Source: Vasconcelosia minhoensis LEGE 07310
GTDB taxonomy: Bacteria; Cyanobacteriota; Cyanobacteriia; Phormidesmidales; Phormidesmidaceae
Length of the DNA stretch: 56,634 bases
Reading direction: 5' to 3'
Assembly: GCF_015207255.1 (NCBI RefSeq)
Contig: NZ_JADEXG010000031.1
Span: forward strand, 1-56,634
Shown here: piece by piece, positions 10,153-18,783 of the stretch
Numbering within the stretch: position 1 is the stretch's first letter
How the letters are laid out: each line of letters begins with the position of its first letter
Position numbers and translations under genes: made by a program
Notes under the pieces: model-generated
What the model saw: the letters and a program-made list of their open reading frames with translations, nothing else
Told to the model about the DNA's origin: nothing
The model's database searches: none

Positions 10153-11118
10153 TTAAGTATCCTGAGTGGAGAAATTCTGAGTCGATAATGCTTGTAAATA
10201 CGAAGGCGCAACCCGATCCCGCAGGGCCAGGGCGGTAAAACAGACTAGCGTCCCCAGTAGCATAGCGCCGACCGCCTGATGGCAGACCGTCAGCGGCTCA
10301 ACCTGGAGCTGTAGCCGTAGGGTAGCAATGCCCAGACCAATTTGGGCCAGCAGCAGCAGCCCGGCCAGGTTCGCCAGCGATCGCAGTCGTCCATCCAGAG
10401 CCGGGGTCCGCCAAACGCTAAAAACGAGCAGCAATATGGCTAGCGTCGGCGGCACAACACCGACAATATGGCTGTTCATCATATTGCACAGGTCGGCCAG
10501 GCCAAAGCACTGATGGGCCGCCCAGCGAGAGGCCACCAGCCCCCCCAGCAGGCTTTGCAGGTAGACCAGCAGCGCCGCCGTCAGCCCCAGCCAGGGCAGG
10601 TGGCCCGCCGTGCCGGTAGGCCGATAGGGCATCAGCCCGACGCCAATCGCGAGCAGTGTACAGAAAAACAAAAGTGCCGTACCCAAATGCGCGGTGACGA
10701 TGTCAAACCGTAGCATTTCAATCACGGTAAGACCGCCCAGCAGCCCCTGCACGCCAATCAGCAGCAGCGTTGCCAGGGCCGCCCAGGGCAGCCAGCCGGG
10801 TAGCGATCGCCGATGCCAGAGACTCAGCCCCAACAGGCCGATCACCATCAGTCCAATCAGCGAGGCATCGAGCCGGTGAAACCACTCTAGAAAAACCTGA
10901 AAATTCATCTGCTGGCTGGGCACCAACTGGCCGTAGCAGAGCGGCCAGTCAGGGCAGGCAAGACCCGCATTCATCACGCGAGTGGCGCTGCCCACAGCCA
11001 TCAGCGCCAGGGTCGCCGCCGCCATCTTCCAAACCCACCGCCGAATCAGGGTTTGGGCTGGAGTCGCTGGCTCGGGTAGCAGACAGGAAAACCGGGTCGG
11101 TAGCGTGGAATGGGTCAT
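10153..11118 (-). CDS. ctaA: Heme A synthase (COX15/CtaA family)
   Basis: Oxidises the C8 methyl of heme O to the formyl of heme A in the membrane. About eight hydrophobic helices are present, with the family features GSATRVMNAGLACPDWPLCYGQ, the histidine segment EWFHRLDASLIGL and a second histidine helix near ..VCHQAVGAMLLG. The longest frame opens at a TTG at 11163; ATG codons follow at 11148 and 11118. I take 11118 (321 residues, MTHSTLP), which fits the usual family length; none of the three has a clear ribosome site. Operon with ctaB; divergent from ctaC. Confidence 0.92.
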   Translation of the reverse strand: MTHSTLPTRFSCLLPEPATPAQTLIRRWVWKMAAATLALMAVGSATRVMNAGLACPDWPLCYGQLVPSQQMNFQVFLEWFHRLDASLIGLMVIGLLGLSLWHRRSLPGWLPWAALATLLLIGVQGLLGGLTVIEMLRFDIVTAHLGTALLFFCTLLAIGVGLMPYRPTGTAGHLPWLGLTAALLVYLQSLLGGLVASRWAAHQCFGLADLCNMMNSHIVGVVPPTLAILLLVFSVWRTPALDGRLRSLANLAGLLLLAQIGLGIATLRLQLQVEPLTVCHQAVGAMLLGTLVCFTALALRDRVAPSYLQALSTQNFSTQDT

Positions 11119-11526
11119 GGATGAGGCGTTGCTTTCTATGCAGGTCATTTCGAGCCGCTTCAACTACTGTAAACAATGTTGATTTTTTCGTAGCTAGGTC
11201 TTCAACTCGGCACTTACCTTTCAAACTAGCCCTTCAGGCTGGCTTCCTTACTTTAGAAAGCTTTACCCCGGGCTGCCCCAGACTTAGGCTTTTCTTATCA
11301 ATTGTTCAGTTTTCTGAACTGCCAGGGATCACTACATCCATCGATGGCCAGCCGTTGCCCAATCCCATACGCCAATCCTGTAAAAAACTTTAAAGCGTCA
11401 AATATGCTGCTGAAACTACAGCCACATCTCCAGCAAGAGCGCTAACGTGTAACAGGTGAGGCCAGGAGATGGCTCCGCTTACCCTACTTAGTTCATACAC
11501 CCCAACCCAAACCCAAAAGCTTTACC
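11119..11526. promoter_or_regulatory. Divergent ctaA / ctaC control region
   Basis: About 400 bases separate heme A biosynthesis from the oxidase operon, so both promoters lie here. Two short palindromes are visible: TTCAGTTTTCTGAA at 11305-11318 and CCATCGATGG at 11338-11347. A purine-rich AGGAGAT at 11464-11470 is too far from the ctaC start to be its ribosome site. I see no RNA gene or ORF of merit. Confidence 0.5.
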
Positions 11527-12513
11527 GTGAAAATTCCAAGTTCCATTGTCACTATGCTGCTCGGGATCGTGGTGACGCTGATCAGCCTTTGGTATGGCCA
11601 GAACCACGGCCTACTGCCGGTGGCGGCTTCCGCCGAAGCCATTCTGGTAGACGGGCTGTTTAACGTCATGATGACGATCAGCTGTGGTCTGTTTTTGCTC
11701 GTTGAAGGGGCGCTAATCTTTTCGATTATTCGCTTCCGACGGCGGGAGGGGGATGATGAAGATGGCGTTCATCTGGAAGGCAACATTCCGCTAGAGATTG
11801 TCTGGACGGCAATTCCTGCCGTGATTGTTTTCGGCATCTCGATTTACAGCTTTGACATCTACAGCGAAATGGGCGGATTGGATTTGATGAACCACAATTC
11901 GACCCCGACCGAGGCGGTCAAAATTGCCTACGCGCCTGATCTTGAGAATGGCGACATGCCGCTGCTGAGCGACGTTGGCTTAGGCGAGCCGCCTTCTAGC
12001 GCGGGGCAGCCTGCTCTTGAGGTCAATGTCTCCGGCCTCCAGTACGCCTTTATCTTCACCTACCCCGACTCGGGTATTGTTGATGGTGAACTGCACATTC
12101 CGTCCGGGCAGCTGGTGCGGCTTAACCTCCAGGCGCAGGACGTGCTGCACGCCTTCTGGCTGCCAGAGTTTCGAGTCAAGCAGGATATGATCCCCGGTCA
12201 GGAGACGCGGCTCGTCCTAGAAGCCACCCGCGAGGGCACCTATCCCGTTGTCTGTGCGGAACTTTGCGGTCCCTACCACGGCGGCATGCGGACCCAGCTG
12301 ATTGTCCATTCGCCCGAAGAATACGATGATTGGGTTCAGAGTAAGGTGGCACAGGGAAACACCGCTGAGACGTTGGCAAATCTGCCAGGCAGCGATCGCA
12401 CTGACGCCCAATACCTGGCCAACTTTGTCGAACCGCTCGACTTGGATATAGACGCCGATGCGCTGGCGCAGCTTCAGGCCATGCCCCACGCCCACATGGC
12501 CAGCCACTCCTAG
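11527..12513 (+). CDS. ctaC: Cytochrome c oxidase subunit II
   Basis: Carries the CuA centre that receives electrons from cytochrome c or plastocyanin on the lumenal/periplasmic side. An N-terminal membrane segment (residues 5-22) is followed by two transmembrane helices (about 50-70 and 92-110) and a cupredoxin domain. CuA ligands appear as C243-AEL-C247-GPY-H251-GG-M254, with the earlier His in DVLHAFWLPEF. The frame starts with GTG at 11527, preceded by a purine-poor leader. First gene of ctaC-ctaD-ctaE, 63 bases before ctaD. The insertion between helix 2 and the CuA domain (about 120-165) is moderately long. Confidence 0.95.
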   Translation: MKIPSSIVTMLLGIVVTLISLWYGQNHGLLPVAASAEAILVDGLFNVMMTISCGLFLLVEGALIFSIIRFRRREGDDEDGVHLEGNIPLEIVWTAIPAVIVFGISIYSFDIYSEMGGLDLMNHNSTPTEAVKIAYAPDLENGDMPLLSDVGLGEPPSSAGQPALEVNVSGLQYAFIFTYPDSGIVDGELHIPSGQLVRLNLQAQDVLHAFWLPEFRVKQDMIPGQETRLVLEATREGTYPVVCAELCGPYHGGMRTQLIVHSPEEYDDWVQSKVAQGNTAETLANLPGSDRTDAQYLANFVEPLDLDIDADALAQLQAMPHAHMASHS

Positions 12514-12576
12514 TCTTGTATTGCTTCAATCTGCTCCCGTCATCTCTTTTCTAAACCGTATTACCCCTACTGCTCT

Positions 12577-14256
12577 ATGACAACGTCAGAGGTTAAACCC
12601 GCAGCCGCGCCCGCGTCCGAGGCAATCCTGGGAAACGAGCGCAAATGGACCGACTATTTTACCTTCAGCACTGACCACAAGGTGATTGGTATCCAGTATC
12701 TGGTCACCGCCTTTGTGTTCTATATGATCGGCGGCGCGCTGGCGACTGCGATGCGGACGGAGCTCGCGACCCCAGCGCCCGACTTCGTGACGCCCGATGT
12801 CTATAACGGTCTGCTAACGCTGCACGGCACCGTCATGCTGTTTCTGTGGATTGTCCCAGCTGGGGCTGGGCTAGCCAACTACCTGATCCCGCTGATGATC
12901 GGAGCGCGGGATATGGCCTTTCCAAGGCTGAACGCGATCGCGTTCTGGCTGATCCCACCCTCCGGAATTCTGTTAATCAGCAGCTTTTTCTTCGAGCCGC
13001 CCACTGCGGGCTGGACTTCCTACCCGCCGCTCAGCCTCAACACCGGTATGCTGGGCGAAGGCATCTGGATTTTGAGCATTCTAATTGGTGGCACGGCTTC
13101 CATCTTGGGCGGTCTAAATTTTCTGGTGACCATCCTGAAGATGCGCGTCCCCAGTATGCCGCTGACCAAGATGCCCCTGTTTTGCTGGGCGATGATTGCC
13201 ACCTCACTGCTGATTTTGATCAGCACACCGGTACTGGCTGGGGCGCTGATCCTGCTGGCCTTTGACCTGATTGCGGGAACGGCGTTTTTTAACCCCACGG
13301 GGGGCGGCAATCCGGTGGTTTACCAGCATATGTTCTGGTTTTACTCCCACCCGGCGGTATATATCTTCGTACTGCCGCTGTTTGGCGCCATTTCGGAAGT
13401 GATCCCGGTCCATGCCCGCAAGCCAATTTTTGGCTATCGCGCGATTGCCTATTCCAGCCTGGTGATTAGCTTCTTGGGCCTGATTGTGTGGGCTCACCAC
13501 ATGTTTACCAGCGGCACTCCCCCCTGGCTGCGGATGTTTTTCATGATCACCACCATGGTGATCGCCGTACCAACCGGGATTAAAGTGTTTGGCTGGCTAG
13601 CCACCCTCTGGGGCGGCAAGATTGCCTTTACCAGCGCCATGCTGTTTGCCCTGGGCTTCATCGCTACCTTCCTGATCGGCGGCATCAGCGGCGTCATGCT
13701 GGCGGCGGTGCCCTTCGATATCCACGTCCACGACACCTACTTTGTCGTCGCTCACTTCCACTACGTCCTGTTTGGCGGTTCGGTGTTCGGCGTCTATATG
13801 GCGGTCTACCACTGGTTCCCCAAAATGACTGGGCGGATGATGAACGAAACCTGGGGCCGGATACACTTTGCGCTTACCTTTATTGGTATGAACCTGACCT
13901 TTATGCCGATGCATGAGCTGGGTCTGATGGGAATGAACCGTCGGATTGCCCTATACGACCCGCAGTTCACCGACCTCAACGTGGTGGCGACGATTGGGTC
14001 TTACATCATGGCGGTTTCCACGATCCCATTCATCATCAATGCAATCTGGAGCTGGCGATATGGCCAGAAGGCACCGGCCAACCCCTGGCGCGCCCTCACC
14101 TTAGAGTGGCAAACGCTGTCGCCGCCGATTATCGAAAACTTTGAGGAATTGCCGGTGCTTCAGACCGGGCCTTACGACTACGGTCTGGGCTACATTCCTG
14201 AGAAAGATCCGGCTGAGCTTTACAGCCATGCTGGGGAGCCCGCTGCGGCGACCTAA
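12577..14256 (+). CDS. ctaD: Cytochrome c oxidase subunit I
   Basis: Catalytic subunit of the aa3-type terminal oxidase, 559 residues and twelve helices. Metal ligands are visible: the low-spin heme histidine in LLTLHGTVMLFLW, the CuB His and cross-linked Tyr in FWFYSHPAVYIF, the two adjacent histidines in VWAHHMFTSG and the heme histidines in HDTYFVVAHFHYVL. The motif YSHPAV replaces the GHPEV of mitochondrial-type enzymes, marking the A2 subfamily, which lacks the D-channel glutamate. ATG start at 12577; 64 bases separate it from ctaE. Needs heme A made by the divergent ctaA-ctaB. Confidence 0.97.
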   Translation: MTTSEVKPAAAPASEAILGNERKWTDYFTFSTDHKVIGIQYLVTAFVFYMIGGALATAMRTELATPAPDFVTPDVYNGLLTLHGTVMLFLWIVPAGAGLANYLIPLMIGARDMAFPRLNAIAFWLIPPSGILLISSFFFEPPTAGWTSYPPLSLNTGMLGEGIWILSILIGGTASILGGLNFLVTILKMRVPSMPLTKMPLFCWAMIATSLLILISTPVLAGALILLAFDLIAGTAFFNPTGGGNPVVYQHMFWFYSHPAVYIFVLPLFGAISEVIPVHARKPIFGYRAIAYSSLVISFLGLIVWAHHMFTSGTPPWLRMFFMITTMVIAVPTGIKVFGWLATLWGGKIAFTSAMLFALGFIATFLIGGISGVMLAAVPFDIHVHDTYFVVAHFHYVLFGGSVFGVYMAVYHWFPKMTGRMMNETWGRIHFALTFIGMNLTFMPMHELGLMGMNRRIALYDPQFTDLNVVATIGSYIMAVSTIPFIINAIWSWRYGQKAPANPWRALTLEWQTLSPPIIENFEELPVLQTGPYDYGLGYIPEKDPAELYSHAGEPAAAT

Positions 14257-14320
14257 TTTCCTTTGGGGCTGATGCGTCCCGGTAGCCCCTTCTGCCTACT
14301 GCCGTCTATTTTCTTGAACT

Positions 14321-14944
14321 ATGCAAGGTTCCACCGTCGATACTGCCGAAAACATGGTCAGCGCCGCCGAGCATAACGGTGCGGCTAGCCATCACGAGGA
14401 GCACCCCGACCATCGGATGTTTGGCCTGCTGGTGTTCCTAGCCGCTGAAAGCATGATCTTTCTGGGGCTGTTCATTGCCTATATGTCGTTTCGGCTGATC
14501 TCAACCGAGTGGCCGCCCGCAGGCACGCCCGAGCTGGAGCTGCTGCTGCCGGGGATTAACACGATTATTCTGATCTCCAGCAGCTTTGTCATCCACAAGG
14601 CCGATACCGACGTCAAGCAGGATAATGTCAAGGGGCTGCGGCTCTGGTTTGCGATTACCGCTGTGATGGGCGCTATTTTCCTGGCCGGGCAGATCTATGA
14701 ATACACCCACCTGGAGTTTGGCCTGACTGAAAACATCTTTGCCAGCACCTTCTACGTGCTCACAGGCTTTCACGGGCTGCACGTATTCGTCGGACTGCTG
14801 CTAATGCTGGCGGTGCTGTGGCGGTCTCGCCAGGCCGGACACTACTCCCACGAAAATCACTTCGGCGTCGAGGCGGTAGAGCTCTACTGGCACTTTGTCG
14901 ATGTGATTTGGATTGTGCTATTCGCCATCCTATATTTGTGGTAG
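14321..14944 (+). CDS. ctaE: Cytochrome c oxidase subunit III
   Basis: Accessory membrane subunit of the aa3 oxidase, 207 residues with five hydrophobic helices. Family hallmarks are the early FGLLVFLAAESMIFLGLFIAY, the FYVLTGFHGLHVFVGL segment and the terminal EAVELYWHFVDVIWIVLFAILYLW. It completes the ctaCDE set and is 20 bases upstream of the next gene. Confidence 0.97.
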   Translation: MQGSTVDTAENMVSAAEHNGAASHHEEHPDHRMFGLLVFLAAESMIFLGLFIAYMSFRLISTEWPPAGTPELELLLPGINTIILISSSFVIHKADTDVKQDNVKGLRLWFAITAVMGAIFLAGQIYEYTHLEFGLTENIFASTFYVLTGFHGLHVFVGLLLMLAVLWRSRQAGHYSHENHFGVEAVELYWHFVDVIWIVLFAILYLW

Positions 14945-14964
14945 GCCCGTTTTAAGCACGCCGC

Positions 14965-15651
14965 ATGCTGATCCCGCTCACGCGCAAGACCTTTGACCAG
15001 CTGGTGCCCAAAGTCGGCACGGCTGACCAATATCGCTACTGCTGGGGCAGCCCAGCCGATCTGCTGCGCCGCGTGCTGATTTCGGTGGCGGGCCTGACGG
15101 GGGTATTTGCCCTGAGATACCTGCTCGGGGATGCTTCGGTTCCCTTTGCCTTCGTCGCTGGAACGATTTTCGGTCTGTACTGGCTGTGGAGCCCGGTCTA
15201 TTTTGCCAGTCGCCGCAATGCGGGACTGCGGCGGAACAGCTACAGCGGGTTCTGGCGCGGTCGGGTTCTGGATGCCTATGTCACCAACGACGTTACGGGC
15301 ACCGAGGAAACGGTAGATAAACGAGGCGACCTGGTGATCGTCGAAAATCGTGAGCGACGGCTGAATCTAGAACTCGGCGATCGCACCGGCTTTGTCACCC
15401 AGTTTCAAGTGCCTCTGCAAAAAGATCACCGGCTGATTCGCCCCGGCGACTTTGCCGAAATGATCGTCACCTCCAACCGCGAAGATCTGGGCCGGATCAG
15501 CGCTATTTCAGATATCTACATTCCCGATGCCAAACTCTGGGTGAGCGACTATCCCTACCTACGCAAAGATATCTTCGTCGAAGTTCGCCAGCAGCTCCGC
15601 CGCCAGCAACAGCGCCGCTCGCCACCGCCGCCAGAACCCGTTTGGGAGTAG
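14965..15651 (+). CDS. Conserved cyanobacterial membrane protein, function unknown
   Basis: A 228-residue protein with two membrane helices (about residues 35-52 and 58-78) and a soluble C-terminal domain containing YSGFWRGRVLDAYVT, GTEETVDKRGDLVIVENRERR and DIYIPDAKLWVSDYPYLR. Homologues are widespread in cyanobacteria and are sometimes labelled phosphate ABC transporter permease, a name the sequence does not support: there is no permease loop motif and only two helices. It follows ctaE by 20 bases on the same strand and may be co-transcribed, but a role in the oxidase is only a positional guess. Confidence 0.8.
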   Translation: MLIPLTRKTFDQLVPKVGTADQYRYCWGSPADLLRRVLISVAGLTGVFALRYLLGDASVPFAFVAGTIFGLYWLWSPVYFASRRNAGLRRNSYSGFWRGRVLDAYVTNDVTGTEETVDKRGDLVIVENRERRLNLELGDRTGFVTQFQVPLQKDHRLIRPGDFAEMIVTSNREDLGRISAISDIYIPDAKLWVSDYPYLRKDIFVEVRQQLRRQQQRRSPPPPEPVWE

Positions 15652-15773
15652 AAAGATTAAAGACCTTTAAAGTAATTTCTTACTATCATAAATACATTGA
15701 CGCAAAAATATATGATTTTCTTAGCTTTGATTATTTCAAAGCGATGAGTAGAGAACAGAATTAGTTTCTTGAG

Positions 15774-16592
15774 TCATCTGAATTCTAAGTTTTTAATGTC
15801 GTCGTCAAGAAAACACCTAGGCGGATTTTTGAGGCTTAGGTGATGTGTGAAATTAGCACTTATACAACCCATAGCAACCATCATAACTAAATATAAAACA
15901 AGTAATGAGTACATTCCCAACCCAAACCCCGATGTAAGATTCCAATCAAATTTGGAATTTAGCCAATTTGGAAGTTCGTTCAGTAGTAGAAAAGCTAACA
16001 ACCCTCCAATCAAAAAACCTCTCTCCGCTGAATCTTTGCGCTCTTCTTTAGTTGCGCCATAGACAATTCTTGCATTGCAGCCCAAACATACACAACGTCC
16101 AAAAATTATAGAGGTACCACAGAAAGAACAAGGAGCTGTTTTTTCGTTCGGAGTTGGTTCCTCTCCGGACGAATTCGACCCTATTTGGAAAGTATTTCCA
16201 GTTACTGTATTTATTCCGCCTTCAATATGAATTCCCTTCCAGCCCTTGATCACTACTTGTTGTGAAAAATCGTCTTTACCTAGCTCGTATTTGACTGATT
16301 CTATTACTTTTCGATCCATGTTTGCTACATCACTCATTTCTTGTAGAAGCCTTTTCAGCTCTAAGTCATTGCGAGCAGCTTCTTTAATCTCTGAGAAAGC
16401 TTGCCTATAGTTTAGAGGTTGCCTTTCTGCATTCTCTATAACATATGCTATATGGGGCATTTTATCTCTAATATAAGTCAACAATTCCTGCGACTTGAAA
16501 AGCACACTGTCAGTAACATTCTCGCCAACCTTGGCAAGTGCTCCTGATATTACAATGCTCGTAACAGCAACCAGAATAGTTAAAGGTTCCAT
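15774..16592 (-). CDS. AT-rich ORFan: helical N-terminus, zinc ribbon and two membrane helices
   Basis: I do not recognise this 272-residue protein. The N-terminus begins with a hydrophobic, helix-forming run (TILVAVTSIVISGALAKVG) and continues as charged helices to about residue 110. A short strand-like segment (IKGWKGIHIEGGINTVTGN) follows, then a zinc ribbon CSFC-x10-CLGC (Cys155, 158, 169, 172) and two membrane helices at about 192-210 and 222-245. The frame opens with a TTG at 16595, but ATG 16592 is better. Its codons are much more AT-rich than those of the flanking oxidase genes, no HIP1 site occurs inside, and it begins the accessory island, so recent acquisition is likely. An effector or sensor role is speculation. 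Confidence 0.65.
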   Translation of the reverse strand: MEPLTILVAVTSIVISGALAKVGENVTDSVLFKSQELLTYIRDKMPHIAYVIENAERQPLNYRQAFSEIKEAARNDLELKRLLQEMSDVANMDRKVIESVKYELGKDDFSQQVVIKGWKGIHIEGGINTVTGNTFQIGSNSSGEEPTPNEKTAPCSFCGTSIIFGRCVCLGCNARIVYGATKEERKDSAERGFLIGGLLAFLLLNELPNWLNSKFDWNLTSGFGLGMYSLLVLYLVMMVAMGCISANFTHHLSLKNPPRCFLDDDIKNLEFR

Positions 16593-16784
16593 CAATAGCT
16601 TTTCGATACTTCAATATAGTTTACCAAATCGAAATATAAAATCATCGCCAGGCCTGCTATAGCTAATTTCGCAAGCATAAGGTTAGTTAAAGTCTCTGTC
16701 AGAAAAGCATTCTAGCTGGTTTCTTGCTCTCCATAATTACGAAAACCGCCATATCACTTCTGTAACTATGCTGCTTGGTACCCA

Positions 16785-16905
16785 CGCATTTCTGCATATG
16801 TCCGCCATCGCCTGGCAGCGCGTACCAGTCGGCGTAGAATTCCACAAAAGTCGGCTTACCGTTCGTCAGGGCTTGCTCAAACGAGGTAGCACTTTTGGAC
16901 AGTAA
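16785..16905 (-). pseudogene. Frameshifted fragment of a txlA-like thioredoxin gene
   Basis: Read on the minus strand this stretch gives LSKSATSFEQALTNGKPTFV then EFYADW, closely matching LAKSATPLEQALANGKPTFV EFYANW of the intact txlA at 19595-20164. Two bases are missing right at the redox motif, so the frame runs into YALPGDG instead of CTSCQAM. Restoring two bases would give DWCTRCQAM. No start, no C-terminal half and no continuing frame are present. It lies about 2.7 kb from the intact copy, in the same orientation, at the other side of the island, so it is a decayed duplicate or an imported homologue remnant. Confidence 0.75.
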
Positions 16906-16994
16906 GCTTTTTGCTGAAGGAATGGCTCAGTTTTTAGCTTAGTCATTTATGAAAAGCAGCCTGAAGGCAGAATTGATATGGTAGTGAGCGTCAT

Positions 16995-17345
16995 CTATCG
17001 ATCAGCGCTAGTCTCTAGCCAGAGTTGAGCAAACCGGTCGGGCGTCCAACCAACTAGGTCAGACATCTGACCGTCGCCAATGTCTACAATCCGCTGAGTA
17101 CCGTCTCTGCGCTCTACTACAACGATTTTTGAAGAGCCTAGCGCTTCTAGCAAAATCACCGAAGTGTCAAACCCCGCGGACTACAAACAGGCAACCTGCT
17201 CTAAATACAGCTCATCAACCTTTCCAGAATTGAAGTAGTCGCTGGGGAACGGCAAAAGTAAGCGGCGGCGAGTAAACTAGAACGAAGCGCGAAGATTCTC
17301 TACCGCCCGCTCCACTGTGTTGTTAAGCTGCTGGCTGCGTGACCT
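16995..17345 (-). pseudogene. Decayed gene of unknown family with two in-frame TAG codons
   Basis: One continuous minus-strand frame encodes protein-like sequence interrupted by two TAG codons: QQLNNTVERAVENLRASF, stop, then FTRRRLLLPFPSDYFNSG..LEQVACL, stop, then SAGFDTSVILLEALGSSK..DGQMSDLVGWTPDRFAQLW, ending at a third stop. The coherence of the frame on both sides of each stop suggests a gene killed by point mutation. No usable start is seen, and the 5' part runs into the end of the retropepsin-like gene. I do not recognise the family. Confidence 0.55.
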
Positions 17346-17346
17346 A

Positions 17347-17772
17347 TCAACTCCATCTATCTTTTGGGCAGATCTCAAAAGCCAACTCGTGTCGATAAAA
17401 ACACACGTTGAACTCTGCAAAGAAGTTCATGTGCCCCAGAATGGCAGGTGAATCCCTCATTTCAGTCCAAGCGAATCCAAGAAGAACAGGAGGAAATTGC
17501 GCGATCGTACCTGCCACAACTAAACCGCGCGCATCACTCCGCGCTAAATTGCCGCTCAATGGAATAGATACCGTTTGATTTTTCCAGACTGCACCTAGCT
17601 GTAAACCAAGCTCATAGGGCAAAACGTTGACACTCGCACCCGTATCCAGCAATGCCGTCACTTCCAAAGAGCGATCGCCCAGTGTGAGCGTCAAAGGGAT
17701 ATGCGGCATGATCGCTGATCGCCCCAAACTATCGACTCGTTCAGTGAATGAGTAGCGTTGCCCGTTAAGCAT
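17347..17772 (-). CDS. Retropepsin-like aspartic protease domain protein
   Basis: A 141-residue single-domain protein with the aspartic protease motif LLDTGASVNVLP (Asp43), strands before and after it typical of retroviral-type pepsins, and a C-terminal DSPAILGHMNFF resembling the family ILG motif. Retropepsins work as dimers, so a single Asp-Thr-Gly is expected. A longer in-frame opening to 17868 exists, but the ATG at 17772 overlaps the stop of the upstream gene by eight bases, as expected for coupled translation. Such pairs are common in cyanobacteria. The substrate is unknown. Confidence 0.75.
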   Translation of the reverse strand: MLNGQRYSFTERVDSLGRSAIMPHIPLTLTLGDRSLEVTALLDTGASVNVLPYELGLQLGAVWKNQTVSIPLSGNLARSDARGLVVAGTIAQFPPVLLGFAWTEMRDSPAILGHMNFFAEFNVCFYRHELAFEICPKDRWS

Positions 17773-18025
17773 TGGATGCTTCCTTTGCTGCAACCAATAA
17801 ATCTGACAATGCTTGAACAGATGCGCTATCGGCTTGAGGCGACCACACCACGGCTTCAGTAGAGGCAAGTTGCTGGAGCACTACATCTGCTGGGTTTGCT
17901 TTTCCAGGTGGTTTTAGGTTACACCCTTCTTCTTTAGCAACTGCCAAGAGAAGAAAGTGAATCAGTCGAAGCTTATCTTGATGAGACAATTGAGCAACGG
18001 TCGGAAAGAGTTCACTGAGTAACAT
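17765..18025 (-). CDS. Small hypothetical protein paired with the retropepsin
   Basis: The 86-residue product is mainly helical: MLLSELFPTVAQLSHQDKLR, then LIHFLLLAVAKEEG, a Pro/Lys-rich middle and an acidic-alanine tail. It overlaps the retropepsin gene by eight bases, which implies translational coupling and a shared task. The N-terminus (SELFPTVAQLSHQDKLRLIHFL) resembles the short helical parts of many cyanobacterial antitoxin-like proteins, but I find no DNA-binding motif. ATG at 18025 with GGAG upstream. Confidence 0.65.
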   Translation of the reverse strand: MLLSELFPTVAQLSHQDKLRLIHFLLLAVAKEEGCNLKPPGKANPADVVLQQLASTEAVVWSPQADSASVQALSDLLVAAKEASNA

Positions 18026-18097
18026 ATTGCTTGCTCCAGAGAATACACCTATCCATTATAGTTATATTGGATTCTCCCGTTAGACCCAGAGACTGCA

Positions 18098-18643
18098 TTA
18101 GGATGCGTCAATTTCTCGAATGTATTGCTGTAACCATATCGGCTGAACTTGAGCGCCATATGCTGGAGGAATATGAAAGTAGTCTTGGTGATCAAGTGGA
18201 TTCTCTTTCCAATCTCTGCCGCTTGTGGTTGCTCCTACCAATTCTCCTGATCCGTCATAAACTTCCAACAGATGACATCCGTTGTCCCAGCCATCATCAA
18301 CATAACCAGCAATGTAGATAGCAAAAGTTTCTTGTTCCCCTACGTCATATTTAAAGACGTTAATATCACTTAGATTATGCTGCGAATACCAAATGTGACG
18401 CTCAAATGCATCAATGATCGTCTGAGGCACAGTTTCTGGATTGATTCTTTTCAATTCTATGTAATCTTCAAAATCATAGGCTGGAAGTAAGTAACCCTGC
18501 TCATCACCTAATTTGAGATGCCCAACACTCCGATCACTCAAAAACTCATGCACATCAAGAACTGAAAACATCTGTTCATTGAGTTGGTCAAACAGGTCTG
18601 AGTAAAAAGCCCTAACAACTAACTTATCTTCGTCTGTAAACAT
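18098..18643 (-). CDS. Hypothetical acidic protein in the accessory island
   Basis: A 181-residue soluble, acidic protein without signal peptide, membrane helix or recognisable motif. Features are an aromatic-rich middle (FERHIWYSQHNLSD), the segment TFAIYIAGYVDDGWDNGC followed by LEVYDGSGELVGATTSGRDW, and a C-terminal IWLQQYIREI. The strand pattern around VYDGSGELVGA recalls the SMI1/KNR4-type immunity folds, but that is a loose impression. Codons are AT-richer than in the core genes, fitting acquisition. ATG at 18643. Confidence 0.6.
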   Translation of the reverse strand: MFTDEDKLVVRAFYSDLFDQLNEQMFSVLDVHEFLSDRSVGHLKLGDEQGYLLPAYDFEDYIELKRINPETVPQTIIDAFERHIWYSQHNLSDINVFKYDVGEQETFAIYIAGYVDDGWDNGCHLLEVYDGSGELVGATTSGRDWKENPLDHQDYFHIPPAYGAQVQPIWLQQYIREIDAS

Positions 18644-18783
18644 TTCTAAATTTATGTCTAGTCAGTAACCTCTAAAGTATGCCTTAATCAATCAATCAAT
18701 CAGCCTAACAAAAATCTCATCGGATCTCAGGTAAAATTTGGGCTGATCAAAAAATGGAGATTGTGTCCTCTTCAGGTTTCTTC

